Source of the DNA: Bacteroidales bacterium
GTDB lineage: Bacteria; Bacteroidota; Bacteroidia; Bacteroidales; F082
Reading direction: 5' to 3'
DNA length: 50,626 nt
Assembly (NCBI GenBank): GCA_017395365.1
Contig: JAFPUN010000005.1
Location: forward strand, 1-50,626
Part shown: positions 9,192-17,738 of the stretch, piece after piece
How positions within the stretch are numbered: the first letter of the stretch is position 1
Layout of the letters: each line of letters begins with the position of its first letter
The notes under the pieces: model-generated
What the model saw: the letters and a program-made list of their open reading frames with translations, nothing else
What the model was told of the DNA's origin: nothing
The model's database searches: none
Made by a program: the position numbers and the translations under genes

Positions 9192-10241
9192 TTATTGAAG
9201 CGCATGTAGAGGCTTCAAGAATTCATTGTCAAGTTTTTCAAAAATCTGTCTCTCTTGCTGCCCGATGGTCTGCAAAAGTTCAGCCATCTCCTTAAGGGTG
9301 ATATTGTCACTCTTCATATAACGGCGGCAATCCAACGAGAACTGACGCCACAAATCAGCGTCGGCGCTCATCAGTTGGGCGCAATCGGCCAGCACCTCGT
9401 TGCCAAACAATGCTGCGGCCTCGTTGAGGAAGTCGGCATACATATAACGATGACCCGCACCACCTGTGCCCGTGGTCTCAATCAGTCGATAAATCCACAG
9501 CAGGATGAAGCCGATCAGCTTCTCCGAAAACCACACCTTCCACATTTTAAGGCTCTTAGAGAAATAGTTGAGCCCCGTCCAACCATAAAACGGCACCGGC
9601 ACCCGAAGCATCCTGCGGCACGATTCCTCAAGGCCCTGTATCACTGCAGGTTTGAGGTCAAGATGCTCTCCAAAATCTTTGGGCAGCGGGTCGATATAAA
9701 ACATCTTTCCGTGCGGGGCAGCCAAACCCGAAGTGAAACGGCTCTTGCGCATGACCTCTTCGTCAAGATAGACATAGTCATCGGTGGTGAGGCGGGTATC
9801 AGAGTCAGCGATGGTGTAAGTGGAGCCTTCTTTACCGACGACGGTGAGCACATGGCCGTTGAAGTTTGACTCGTTGACGACAGGCGAGAAATAATGGAGC
9901 CTCGCAACATTGACCACCAAACCGACGGGGATCTGCTGGTCGACCAACTCGTCCAAGGCACGCATCGACTGGTTGACGCGGTGACCATACTCCAAGCCGT
10001 GGAAACCGATGTTCAACCGTTCACAGAAGTTCTTGGCGATCAAACCTGGACGGATGCGAAACATAGGCAGTTTCACGCCGCGCATCCTCAAGAAAGGCGA
10101 ATACACGAAGTTGAATCCCGAACCTATGCCGAAGGCCATGGTCTCGCTGATGCCGTCGAAGCCATTGTACTTCAACATATTCAACAGCGTGCCTGTTTCG
10201 CAGTGTTTCTTTCGTTGGTTCGGATAATTCTCTATGACCAT
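9192..10241 (-). CDS. BtrH N-terminal domain protein (acyl-ACP:amine acyltransferase-like)
   Basis: 349 residues. The N-terminus HCETGTLLNMLKYNG carries the Cys of the BtrH/C39-like fold (Cys14). A candidate His is in NFNGHVLTVVG and an Asp in YTIADSDTR, giving a plausible Cys-His-Asp triad. BtrH in butirosin synthesis moves an acyl group from an ACP to an amine. Here it sits between gpsA and a divergent AMP ligase at the edge of the polyene locus. The C-terminal half has a membrane-like stretch (LIGFILLWIYRLIETTG). Moving the finished acyl chain from ACP to an amine or lipid acceptor is my inference. Confidence 0.8.
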   Translation of the reverse strand: MVIENYPNQRKKHCETGTLLNMLKYNGFDGISETMAFGIGSGFNFVYSPFLRMRGVKLPMFRIRPGLIAKNFCERLNIGFHGLEYGHRVNQSMRALDELVDQQIPVGLVVNVARLHYFSPVVNESNFNGHVLTVVGKEGSTYTIADSDTRLTTDDYVYLDEEVMRKSRFTSGLAAPHGKMFYIDPLPKDFGEHLDLKPAVIQGLEESCRRMLRVPVPFYGWTGLNYFSKSLKMWKVWFSEKLIGFILLWIYRLIETTGTGGAGHRYMYADFLNEAAALFGNEVLADCAQLMSADADLWRQFSLDCRRYMKSDNITLKEMAELLQTIGQQERQIFEKLDNEFLKPLHALQ

Positions 10242-10273
10242 CGTGCCACTCGGATTTCAAATCATAATGCTTG

Positions 10274-10281
10274 CAAAAATA
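10274..10281 (-). promoter_or_regulatory. Promoter -7 element for the BtrH-gpsA pair
   Basis: TATTTTTG on the minus strand, with TTTG at 10304-10307 about 22 bases upstream. It lies 32 bases before the BtrH-type start. Confidence 0.6.
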
Positions 10282-10361
10282 CGACTTTTTCTTCTTATCC
10301 TTCCAAACGGTGGTATTTTCCAACGAAACACCTCCTTTTCTAAACTTTCAAGAAGTTTTTG

Positions 10362-10369
10362 TATCTTTG
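10362..10369 (+). promoter_or_regulatory. Promoter -7 element for the AMP ligase
   Basis: TATCTTTG, 31 bases before the ATG at 10401; no clear -33 box. It excludes the earlier in-frame start codons at 10359, so the gene starts at 10401. Confidence 0.55.
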
Positions 10370-10400
10370 CCACCTCATTATCGAAAAGAACAGCGCCAAA

Positions 10401-12008
10401 ATGAAAGAAACCGCTTCGGGATTGTATGAAACCTACAAGGAGGCTGCGGAAAGGTTTTCCGATAAAGTGGCTTTGAGTTATTTCAGAAAGGAGACGACTT
10501 TCAAGCAGTTGCTGGAACAAATCGATACCACAGCCTTGGCCTTCAGACAACATGGCGTAGGGCGTGGCGACATCATCTGCCTGGCGTTGCCTTCCATGCC
10601 CGAGTCGTTGATGTGTTTCCTGGCACTGAACAAAATCGGCGCCATTCCCTGCATGATCGATGTCAGATACACCCCCGAAGAGTTTTGCAAGATTATTGAC
10701 AGGACCCAATCGAAGATGCTGTTCGTCATGGGGCTTTATGCGGCCAACCTGGCCACCGCCGATGCCCAACTCAATGTCGAGAAAGTCGTGGTGTGCTCGG
10801 GTGCCGATTCCATCCCGGGTATTTCATTTTGGTTTGGCGTTGGCGAATGGTTCAACGGACGGAGGAAGGTATTTCGCAAACACAAGAAATTCTGCCATTG
10901 GAAAGACTTTATCAAGACAGCACAAGGCAAAGACGAGGCCGAGCCTTATCATTGGATGCCCGATGAAATGGCCTCCTTGTTCCAAACCAGCGGCACGACC
11001 GGTACGGTGAAAAGCGTGATGCTCTCCACCGAGAACATCATGCACTCCTTGTTTCCCGACCCGCCCATTCTCAACGACCTCTCAAGCGACGACACGGCGC
11101 TCTGCATCCTGCCCATCTTCGCTTTCTTTGGAACGAATACTTTGTTGCTCCCCTTGTTCCATGGCGTGCGAGTCGTTATCATCCCCCTCGCTCCCCGCGA
11201 GGAGTTCCTGAAAATCCTGACCCGATACAGACCCCAGCATGTCTTCTCGGTGCCTGCGTATTGGGATTTCGTCAACGAAGGAAAAGAGGTCCAAGAAGAC
11301 TTCTCCTACCTGAAATCCATCAATGTGGCAGGCGACATCCTGAATACCGCCTTTGAGAGACGTATCAACGAGTGTCTGCATCAAGGCGGATGCCGCTACG
11401 ACATCACAAAGGCCTACGGCATGACAGAGACGGCAGGCGTCATCTCGTTCACGCCACAAGGCAATGTGAAACAATACGTACAAGGCTTCTCTGGTAAACC
11501 CGTGACATGCTATGAAGTCAAGACCTTCGACGACGAGATTTGCGTCCGCTCGGAATTGAAGTTCCTCGGTTATTATAAAAACGAAGAAGCCACCAACAAC
11601 CTCATCCAGATCCATGCTGATGGTAACCAATGGCTGCACACCGGCGACATGGGCTATGTGGACGAAGAGGGCAACCTCTTCGTGATAGGCCGTAAGAAAC
11701 GCATGATCGTCCGCCACGACGGCTCCAAAGTCTTTCCTGTAGAGATTGAGGACTGCCTGATGCAGCATCCCTCGGTGACGGCTTGTGCTGTGGTGCCTAT
11801 GCAGGACCCCGAACATTCGGAGAGCCACCTGCCCAAAGCGTTTGTGGTGCTGAAGGATTCCGACAACCAGACCACCATAAAAGAACTGATGGCCTACTGT
11901 GAAGCGAACTTACCAGTTCACCTCGTTCCAGCGGCCATCGAGTTGATTGATGCCTTGCCGATGAACGGCAACGGGAAGGTCGATTACCAAAAACTGATCA
12001 GAAATTGA
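10401..12008 (+). CDS. AMP-dependent acyl/aryl ligase (ANL superfamily)
   Basis: 535 residues from ATG 10401. ANL motifs are in order: LFQTSGTTGTVKSVMLS (phosphate-binding loop, about 200), YGMTETAGVIS (about 350), WLHTGDMGYVDEEGN and IGRKKRMIVRHDGSKVFPVEIE, and the catalytic Lys motif PMNGNGKVDYQKL at the end. The family adenylates a carboxylate and passes it to CoA or a carrier protein thiol. In an aryl-polyene setting the natural role is loading the aryl-acrylate starter onto an ACP (inference). Its 3' end overlaps the convergent gene at 11998 by 11 bases. Confidence 0.9.
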   Translation: MKETASGLYETYKEAAERFSDKVALSYFRKETTFKQLLEQIDTTALAFRQHGVGRGDIICLALPSMPESLMCFLALNKIGAIPCMIDVRYTPEEFCKIIDRTQSKMLFVMGLYAANLATADAQLNVEKVVVCSGADSIPGISFWFGVGEWFNGRRKVFRKHKKFCHWKDFIKTAQGKDEAEPYHWMPDEMASLFQTSGTTGTVKSVMLSTENIMHSLFPDPPILNDLSSDDTALCILPIFAFFGTNTLLLPLFHGVRVVIIPLAPREEFLKILTRYRPQHVFSVPAYWDFVNEGKEVQEDFSYLKSINVAGDILNTAFERRINECLHQGGCRYDITKAYGMTETAGVISFTPQGNVKQYVQGFSGKPVTCYEVKTFDDEICVRSELKFLGYYKNEEATNNLIQIHADGNQWLHTGDMGYVDEEGNLFVIGRKKRMIVRHDGSKVFPVEIEDCLMQHPSVTACAVVPMQDPEHSESHLPKAFVVLKDSDNQTTIKELMAYCEANLPVHLVPAAIELIDALPMNGNGKVDYQKLIRN

Positions 12009-12561
12009 CGCTAAAGGTCATGCCCACACCCAGATTGGCTTGATCAGGCATGGTGTTGCAACGCATGACGGATGGCGAGAGGTTGAACGAAACCGACTTG
12101 CTGTTGTTGTATTCGTTGGCCACCCAGTTCATGCGACCCTTGCCTATGCTCGAGAAAACAATCCACAACGGAAGACTGACATCGGCAGCAATGGCTGGGA
12201 TATAGCCCAAATAGACCAAATCCATATTATCGGTGGCAGCACCAGTTACCATCATAGCTGCAGCGGCAGCAGCCGTTCCGATAAAGACACCCATAAAAAC
12301 ATTTCCCGTTGTGATTTGCTTTTGCGCACCGAGATAAGTCTCATAGTTTTGTGAACCTACAAGTTGCTTGACTTCCGAATCCAAAAGTTGGCGACCGTCG
12401 AGGGTTAGATGTCTGCCATCACGTTCCATGTGACCGCCCGCGAGGGTCGAGAGCGTCAGTTGGTTGGACACATTGATGGTTTCCGTTTCATTGTAGTTGC
12501 ATTGTGAAAACATGGAGATACCTGCAAAAACAAGCATCATCGATAAAAATAGTTTTTTCAT
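11998..12561 (-). CDS. Small exported membrane protein, paralogue of 25442-26011
   Basis: 187 residues. Signal peptide (MKKLFLSMMLVFAGISMFSQ), a central part with DSEVKQLVG, two hydrophobic segments near 95-120 and 125-150 (VFMGVFIGTAAAAAAMMVTG), then GKGRMNWVANEYN and a C-terminal beta-like end SVSFNLSPSVMRC...MTFSVNF. The gene at 25442-26011 has the same build and a near-identical ending (FHVSPSLMRC...LTFSVDF). Both sit in operons of the polyene locus. No known family recognised. A terminal Phe after beta strands is seen in outer-membrane proteins, but two helices argue against a barrel. It is 18 bases behind the acyltransferase. Confidence 0.8.
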   Translation of the reverse strand: MKKLFLSMMLVFAGISMFSQCNYNETETINVSNQLTLSTLAGGHMERDGRHLTLDGRQLLDSEVKQLVGSQNYETYLGAQKQITTGNVFMGVFIGTAAAAAAMMVTGAATDNMDLVYLGYIPAIAADVSLPLWIVFSSIGKGRMNWVANEYNNSKSVSFNLSPSVMRCNTMPDQANLGVGMTFSVNF

Positions 12562-12579
12562 AATGATAGAATTATTTGG

Positions 12580-13704
12580 TTAACAGTTTGTTTTCACATT
12601 CACAGGATTGGCATAAATCCCCAAGAAAAACTCCTCCAATTCCTCGCGGTTCATCTCGGGATATTCGTTCATCCAATCCATATATTTGACGAACGTGTCT
12701 TTTTGTTCTTTAGTATAATGTTCGGCATAGGTTTCACTGCCGCTGCGAAGGTCGTGGGCGATGTAGTTGTTCGGATGGAGATAGAAATGCGGATTAATAC
12801 GGCTGTCCATCAGCTCAGCCACGCGCTTGTAGAACTCGCCAGAAGGATATTCGTTCAAGGCTTTTAAGTCGTCCTCGGTGACCTGAGGGCAGATGTGAAA
12901 ATGCACATGGCCCTTGAGTTGCATGATGCCCGTCAGAATGCTGTTGAGGTCTTCGCCCGGTTTCTTCTCATAATGGCCGTTTTTCTTGGTCAGATACAAC
13001 TCCAAGGTCTTCAGTTTGTCGCATGACTCCCATTCGTAAGAAACCGCTACAGGCACGATGTTGAGCTCGGCCAACGAGACCACCCTATCATCGCGGCGGC
13101 TCATACCAAACATTTTGATGATGGCCGGGTCGGTGGCGTCGATGCCGTTTTTGGTGCGGCCGTTGCGTTGGGCAATCCACACCGACTCATGCACCTCGGT
13201 AATGACATGACGCATATATTCCGACATGTGCATCATGCTGTTATAAAACTCCTTGGGCGAGCCTCCACGCTCGGTGCGGAACATCTTGTTGACCTTGCCA
13301 AAGTCGATGACAAAGGGATGCGACATCAGGTTGCTGCCAAAGGTAATCTGGCAGGTGTTTTGTCCGGCTGCGCACAAGATATATTGTAAAAACATCGCGT
13401 CGAGCACAATGTCGCGGTGGTTGGAGACAAAAAGATAAGGCTTTTTCTCGTCGATGTTCTCCAAACCCGCCCAATCGAATTGCGTCGTGGTCTTTTCAAG
13501 CAAGGTCTCGATCACTTCCTTCAACAGGCCGTATTGGAACTCCGATATGGTCTTGATACTTCGGATTCTCTCCCGCAAAGCTTCGGGAGGAACCCCAAGG
13601 TATTGCGCAATGGCAGGGACCACATCACTGTCGGCCATGCGTTGTGTCGCAGCGGGAATCTCGTCCGCGTTAAAGGGTCTGATATCGTCGAAATCGGTTG
13701 TCAT
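12580..13704 (-). CDS. PlsC-like glycerol-3-phosphate/lysolipid acyltransferase
   Basis: 374 residues. The acyltransferase HX4D motif is clear as NHRDIVLD at about residue 95, after PYLFVS. About 90 residues precede it. The usual FPEGTR box is not obvious; SVWIAQRNGRTKNGID at about 170-185 looks like the block III equivalent (IAQRxGR), as in larger GPAT-like enzymes. It would acylate a glycerol phosphate or lysolipid at the membrane. The ATG overlaps the stop of the upstream ligase (ATGA), so the two are translationally linked. Confidence 0.82.
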   Translation of the reverse strand: MTTDFDDIRPFNADEIPAATQRMADSDVVPAIAQYLGVPPEALRERIRSIKTISEFQYGLLKEVIETLLEKTTTQFDWAGLENIDEKKPYLFVSNHRDIVLDAMFLQYILCAAGQNTCQITFGSNLMSHPFVIDFGKVNKMFRTERGGSPKEFYNSMMHMSEYMRHVITEVHESVWIAQRNGRTKNGIDATDPAIIKMFGMSRRDDRVVSLAELNIVPVAVSYEWESCDKLKTLELYLTKKNGHYEKKPGEDLNSILTGIMQLKGHVHFHICPQVTEDDLKALNEYPSGEFYKRVAELMDSRINPHFYLHPNNYIAHDLRSGSETYAEHYTKEQKDTFVKYMDWMNEYPEMNREELEEFFLGIYANPVNVKTNC

Positions 13705-14999
13705 CTGTTTCTCAAGTCAATGAATTTGATGGGTTTACGGCTCTTGGCTGGATAGTTGATCTGCCGAATCTCATCCACCGAATGGATTTCGATGGCAGGA
13801 GCCACGCGGATGCGTGAACGGAAACTGTCTTTCAAGGTCTTGACCACATCGAAGTCGGGCTCATATTTCAACCCGATTTTTACCACCACATCATCGGTGC
13901 CCGCCTCGCTTTGGCGCACTTCGATGACATAATTCTCGACAAAGTCGGAGTTATCCAGGACATCATTAATCGCAGGAGGATACAGTGTGGTACCTTTCAG
14001 TTTGATCATGTTGTTTTTGCGGCCGACGAGCGGGGTGAGACGATAAGAATTACGCCCGCACTTGCATTGGTCGACAATCTTGGCAGCGATGTCGCCCGTG
14101 CGGAAACGCAGCAGTGGCATGGCTTCCACGCCGAGGGTGGTGACTACGATCTCACCGGGCTTGCCGTCGGGAACAGGCAGGCCATCTTCACCGATAATCT
14201 CGACGATGATGAGTTCGGGGTGCACATGGCCTCCGAGGCCGTATTCACACTCCGAGAAGGTGGCACCCATCTCCGTCGAAGAATAGGTGGCAAAGAGCTG
14301 CACATCCCATTTCTCCTTGATCTTGCGGCCCAACAGGTTGAGGTTGAAGTCCTGGTCGCGCATGCCCTCGCCGATACCGATGATACGGCGGATGCTGCTA
14401 TTTTTATAGTCGATGTTATGTTCCTCTGCGTATTGTATCAGCTTCAGGATAAACGAAGGCACGCACATGATGGTGTCGGGCTTGATGCGGCGTATGGTAT
14501 CCCACTGCAGTTCGGGGATGCCATTACCTACACGGATGACACCTGCGCCCAGTTCGCGCAGACCCAAGAAATAGGCCAATCCGGCCATAAAACGCTTGTC
14601 GAGGGTAGTCATCAGTTGCACCACATTGCCGGGATGCACCCCTGCGCATTCAAACGACTTCTTCTCGTTGAAGGCCAATCGTTGCAAGTCCTTCTCTGTG
14701 CAGCCGAAGGTAACGGGGTCGCCCAGCGTGCCCGAAGTGGTGATGTAATCGATGATCTTGTCCTTGGGACAACACAGAAACTCCTCGTTGAAGAGCTGGA
14801 GGTCTTTCTTCTCGGTGAACGGTATCTTCACCAAGTCCTCGATGTGCTTGATCTTCTCGATGCGGATACCATAACTCTTGAACATCCGCTGATAGTAGGG
14901 CGAATGGGCTTGCAGGTAAGCCAAAGCCTCGTGTAACAGGTTTTCTTGATAGGCCTTGATCTGGTCAACGGATTGGTATTCTATGTCGTTGGTAATCAT
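13701..14999 (-). CDS. Phenylacetate-CoA ligase-like AMP-binding enzyme
   Basis: 432 residues, the usual length for the PaaK family. DYITTSGTLGDPVTF is the P-loop (about 85-100), YSSTEMGATFSECEYG the adenine-binding part (about 240), PLLRFRTGDIA the A8-like motif, and a Cys pair in VDQCKCGRNS is typical of this family. It activates an aromatic or other carboxylic acid as AMP ester and then as a thioester. This second ligase of the locus may activate an aryl starter or a side acyl group. It lies 10 bases after the alpha/beta hydrolase and overlaps the next gene. Confidence 0.88.
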   Translation of the reverse strand: MITNDIEYQSVDQIKAYQENLLHEALAYLQAHSPYYQRMFKSYGIRIEKIKHIEDLVKIPFTEKKDLQLFNEEFLCCPKDKIIDYITTSGTLGDPVTFGCTEKDLQRLAFNEKKSFECAGVHPGNVVQLMTTLDKRFMAGLAYFLGLRELGAGVIRVGNGIPELQWDTIRRIKPDTIMCVPSFILKLIQYAEEHNIDYKNSSIRRIIGIGEGMRDQDFNLNLLGRKIKEKWDVQLFATYSSTEMGATFSECEYGLGGHVHPELIIVEIIGEDGLPVPDGKPGEIVVTTLGVEAMPLLRFRTGDIAAKIVDQCKCGRNSYRLTPLVGRKNNMIKLKGTTLYPPAINDVLDNSDFVENYVIEVRQSEAGTDDVVVKIGLKYEPDFDVVKTLKDSFRSRIRVAPAIEIHSVDEIRQINYPAKSRKPIKFIDLRNR

Positions 15000-15009
15000 G
15001 GTTTATGTT

Positions 15010-15909
15010 TTAAAATCCAATTTCTTTCAGCCATTTGACGAACTCGTCCTTCCAGGCATGACACTCGGCACTCCCCTTGTAATTGCTCATCCCAAAGCCA
15101 TGACCACCAGTAGCATACTGGATATAACGGTGGTTGACACCGGCAGCAGTCAAGGCTTCGTCCAAGAGTACGGAGTTGCGGTAGTCGACCACTGGGTCGT
15201 CGACGCAATTGACGAGGAAAATGGGGGGGCAATCCTTGGGAACATGCCGCTCGAGCGAGAGCGAGTCTTGCAACTTGACATCGTTGACATGGGTATCTCC
15301 CAGCAACCCACGGCGCGAGCGCTTGTGGACGCAGTCCTCTGCCATGGTGACAACGGGGTAGAGTGAAGCCACGAAAGAGGGCTGAAGGCTGGTCTCTGTC
15401 ACCACTCCCACCTGCTTGAGATAGTCGTGGTCTTTGAAGAAAGCCGCCGACAAAACCAGATGGCCGCCAGCCGAGAAGCCCAACATACCTACTTTTTCGG
15501 GGTTAATATGATAGTCTTCGGCATGCTCGCGCACCCATTGCAAGGCCCGTTGCGCATCGGTCTGCATATCAGGATACTGATAGCCACGGAAGAGATAACG
15601 GTAACGCCAAGCGAAAGCAGGAACGCCCGCCGTGCGATAATGCAACACGAAAGTGGTGATGCCTTGGTCGCGAAGCCACATGGCCACCGAATCGCCTTCC
15701 ACTTTCTTGTCAAGCCAATAGTAACTACCGCCTGGGCAAACGATGATGGCCTTTCCTTCGGGATTCCCGTCAGCAATAAAAGGAATCAACGCAACTTTGC
15801 GAGCGCCTTTCACATGGACATCTTTCCATATCGGAATTTTTTCTTGTGCCATCGATGTTCCTATGTAGAAAACAATTAATAAACTGGTTAACAGCGTCTT
15901 AATTCTCAT
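15010..15909 (-). CDS. Exported alpha/beta hydrolase (acetylesterase-like)
   Basis: 299 residues with a signal peptide (MRIKTLLTSLLIVFYIGTSMAQ). The oxyanion motif AIIVCPGGSYYWL, nucleophile elbow GFSAGG (about 150), an Asp in NCVDDPVVDY and the His in YATGGHGFGMSN complete a Ser-Asp-His triad. Similar to the BD-FAE/Aes-like esterases common in Bacteroidetes. Being periplasmic, it could trim an ester on the exported product, or be a sugar esterase unrelated to it. Its start lies inside the end of the upstream gene (11-base overlap). Confidence 0.88.
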   Translation of the reverse strand: MRIKTLLTSLLIVFYIGTSMAQEKIPIWKDVHVKGARKVALIPFIADGNPEGKAIIVCPGGSYYWLDKKVEGDSVAMWLRDQGITTFVLHYRTAGVPAFAWRYRYLFRGYQYPDMQTDAQRALQWVREHAEDYHINPEKVGMLGFSAGGHLVLSAAFFKDHDYLKQVGVVTETSLQPSFVASLYPVVTMAEDCVHKRSRRGLLGDTHVNDVKLQDSLSLERHVPKDCPPIFLVNCVDDPVVDYRNSVLLDEALTAAGVNHRYIQYATGGHGFGMSNYKGSAECHAWKDEFVKWLKEIGF

Positions 15910-16270
15910 TACGATTCAATATTTTCACCACCTCTTCCTTCGAAAGCTGCCGATATTTGTGTTGCATGTCGGCAAAGAAATCCACCTGGAAGTACTCTTC
16001 ATCGTAGAACGACAGCTTCGAGTTGGTGTTGGGAGTACATTCCAAATAGACGATGTCCTCCAATTTCAGGTGCTTTGCTTCACAAATTTGGTCGGCCAAC
16101 TTGCGACCGGCATAGGTCACAGAGGTGCCTGGGTTATCTTGATACAATTCAGTGACGATGACATAGGTCTTGCCTTCCACTTCCCTGATCTTTAGACCGC
16201 AAGTCGATTCCATGTCCCATTCGCCCTTGAAAGGGAAAATCTCGTCGTAATATTCTGGAGATACTTTCAT
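15899..16270 (-). CDS. Small conserved-looking protein of unknown function
   Basis: 123 residues, soluble and acidic, no signal or membrane helix. Parts such as GEWDMESTCGLKIREVEGKTYVIVTELY look like a compact alpha/beta protein. It overlaps the hydrolase gene downstream, and so is expressed with the hydrolase-ligase-acyltransferase operon. I do not recognise the family. Confidence 0.75.
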   Translation of the reverse strand: MKVSPEYYDEIFPFKGEWDMESTCGLKIREVEGKTYVIVTELYQDNPGTSVTYAGRKLADQICEAKHLKLEDIVYLECTPNTNSKLSFYDEEYFQVDFFADMQHKYRQLSKEEVVKILNRNEN

Positions 16271-16280
16271 GAATTCAAAA

Positions 16281-16372
16281 AACTAATAATTGATAATTGA
16301 CAATTGACAATTGATAATTGATAATTCGAAGAACCTCATTCCTCATTCAGCATTCCTCATTCCTCATTCCTA
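16281..16372. repeat. Two tandem repeats: AATTGATAATTGAC units and CCTCATTC units
   Basis: 16287-16326 holds repeats of ATAATTG/ACAATTG. 16334-16372 holds repeats of CCTCATTC (on minus, GAATGAGG). The stop codon of the radical SAM gene (16357-16359) lies inside the second array, so the last residues RNEE are encoded by the repeat. Confidence 0.75.
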
Positions 16373-17691
16373 ACGATTAGCTTTTGGCTTTCGGTTCTTA
16401 CATTGACATTGCGTTTGCTGCGGTCGACGTCGCGACCGAACGACTTGTTGGCCAAGCGGCGGTCGCGGGGGCGATAGGTGCCGTCTTCCATCTCGCGCAA
16501 GGCGACATTGCAGAACAGGCGGAACATCTTCGCCTCTTGCGTCTCGCTGGCATAGAAACTCTTCCAAGCATAGTCATAGAGCTCTTGCAACTTCTCGGGC
16601 GACATGTGCTTGGGCTGATACACCACCTGACCGGCGTTGTAGTGGTCCCAGTCGAAGTCGAAGATGCGGCCCTGACGCAACAGGTCGTCGTGGCCCTTGG
16701 TGTGCGGGAAGGGAGCAAAAATGGTGAACTCGGCCAAGTCAAGGTCAATCTCACCCAAAAAGTCGATGAGGCGCTTGATGTCATCCTCGGTCTGGTTGTC
16801 GAGCCCGAAAAGGATGGTGCCTTCCACCCCAATGCCATAGTCATGATAGCGCTTCACACGCTCCTTGATGTAGTCGGAGGTGTCGTAAACGGCTTGATAC
16901 ACATACCAGGCGCCCGCCTTGGCGGCCAAGTCGAGCACTTCGGGGTCGTCCTCAATGGTGTGGCTGATCCATTTCTTCTTCAGCGGTGCGATGGCACGGA
17001 AGAGGTCCATCTCCCACTGCTTGTCCTGCGCCAATGAGTTGTCGACGATGAACAAGCGGTTGTTCTCGATGCCTGCCATATCCTCCACCACCTTGTCGAC
17101 GGGACGCGGACGGAACTTACGTCCGCCCAGATACGACACGGCGCAAGGATAGCAACTAAAGCGGCATCCGCGGCTGGCATTGAAGAGGTCGACCATCTGC
17201 ACGCCTTTGTGGTTGTAAAGGTCGCGTTTGTAAAGGTCGCGGCGGCAGGGTCCCACACTCTCGATGGGAGGTTGGTTACCCATAAAGTTGTAGATCTTCT
17301 TCAAACAACCATTCTTCCAGTCAAGGATGACTTGCTCGGAACGACCTTCCGATTCGCCCAAGAAAACGCTGTCGACATGATTGACCATTTCTTCGGCGTG
17401 CAACATGGTAGAAATGCCACCGGCGAGGACGGTCTTGCCCCGTTTGTGGTATTCCTCGGCAATAGCCCAACCTCGCTTCACCTGGGTGGTGAGCATCATG
17501 GAAAGGGCTACCAGGTCACATTCTTCATCAAAATCAATAGGTTCCACATTCTCGTCGGTAAACGAAATGTCGACATATTCAGGCAAAGTGGCAGCAAAAG
17601 CAACAGGGCCGTGAGGCGGTAGGTTAAAGGTCGTTTGACCCGGTAGTTTGTTCCACTTCGGATAAATGAGTTTCAGTTTTATTGTATCCAT
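16357..17691 (-). CDS. Cobalamin-binding-type radical SAM protein
   Basis: 444 residues from the ATG at 17691; a -7 promoter box overlaps any earlier start. The N-terminal 150 residues resemble the B12-binding fold of BchE-type proteins (DLVALSMMLTTQVKRGWAIA, GKTVLAGGISTMLHAEE, DSVFLGESEG), though the usual DxHxxG is not evident. The radical SAM cluster motif is CRFSCYPC (CX3CX2C) in FNASRGCRFSCYPC at about 180. Later DYGIGVEGTILFGLDNQTED is typical of this class. Such enzymes methylate, cyclise or otherwise modify inert carbons. The substrate here is unknown; a role on the polyene or its lipid is inferred from position only. Confidence 0.87.
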   Translation of the reverse strand: MDTIKLKLIYPKWNKLPGQTTFNLPPHGPVAFAATLPEYVDISFTDENVEPIDFDEECDLVALSMMLTTQVKRGWAIAEEYHKRGKTVLAGGISTMLHAEEMVNHVDSVFLGESEGRSEQVILDWKNGCLKKIYNFMGNQPPIESVGPCRRDLYKRDLYNHKGVQMVDLFNASRGCRFSCYPCAVSYLGGRKFRPRPVDKVVEDMAGIENNRLFIVDNSLAQDKQWEMDLFRAIAPLKKKWISHTIEDDPEVLDLAAKAGAWYVYQAVYDTSDYIKERVKRYHDYGIGVEGTILFGLDNQTEDDIKRLIDFLGEIDLDLAEFTIFAPFPHTKGHDDLLRQGRIFDFDWDHYNAGQVVYQPKHMSPEKLQELYDYAWKSFYASETQEAKMFRLFCNVALREMEDGTYRPRDRRLANKSFGRDVDRSKRNVNVRTESQKLIVRNEE

Positions 17692-17709
17692 TTCACATTG
17701 TTGAAATTG

Positions 17710-17717
17710 CAAAAATA
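17710..17717 (-). promoter_or_regulatory. Promoter -7 element for the radical SAM gene
   Basis: TATTTTTG on the minus strand, 18 bases before the ATG at 17691. It separates this gene from the CrtI-type gene upstream. No good -33 box. Confidence 0.55.
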
Positions 17718-17738
17718 CAAAATTTTATATAGTCGGTT

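Noticed and set aside
13701-14999. Phenylacetate degradation ligase
   Set aside because: No other paa genes are present. The gene is locked in an overlapping operon with an acyltransferase, so it is more likely part of the biosynthetic locus.
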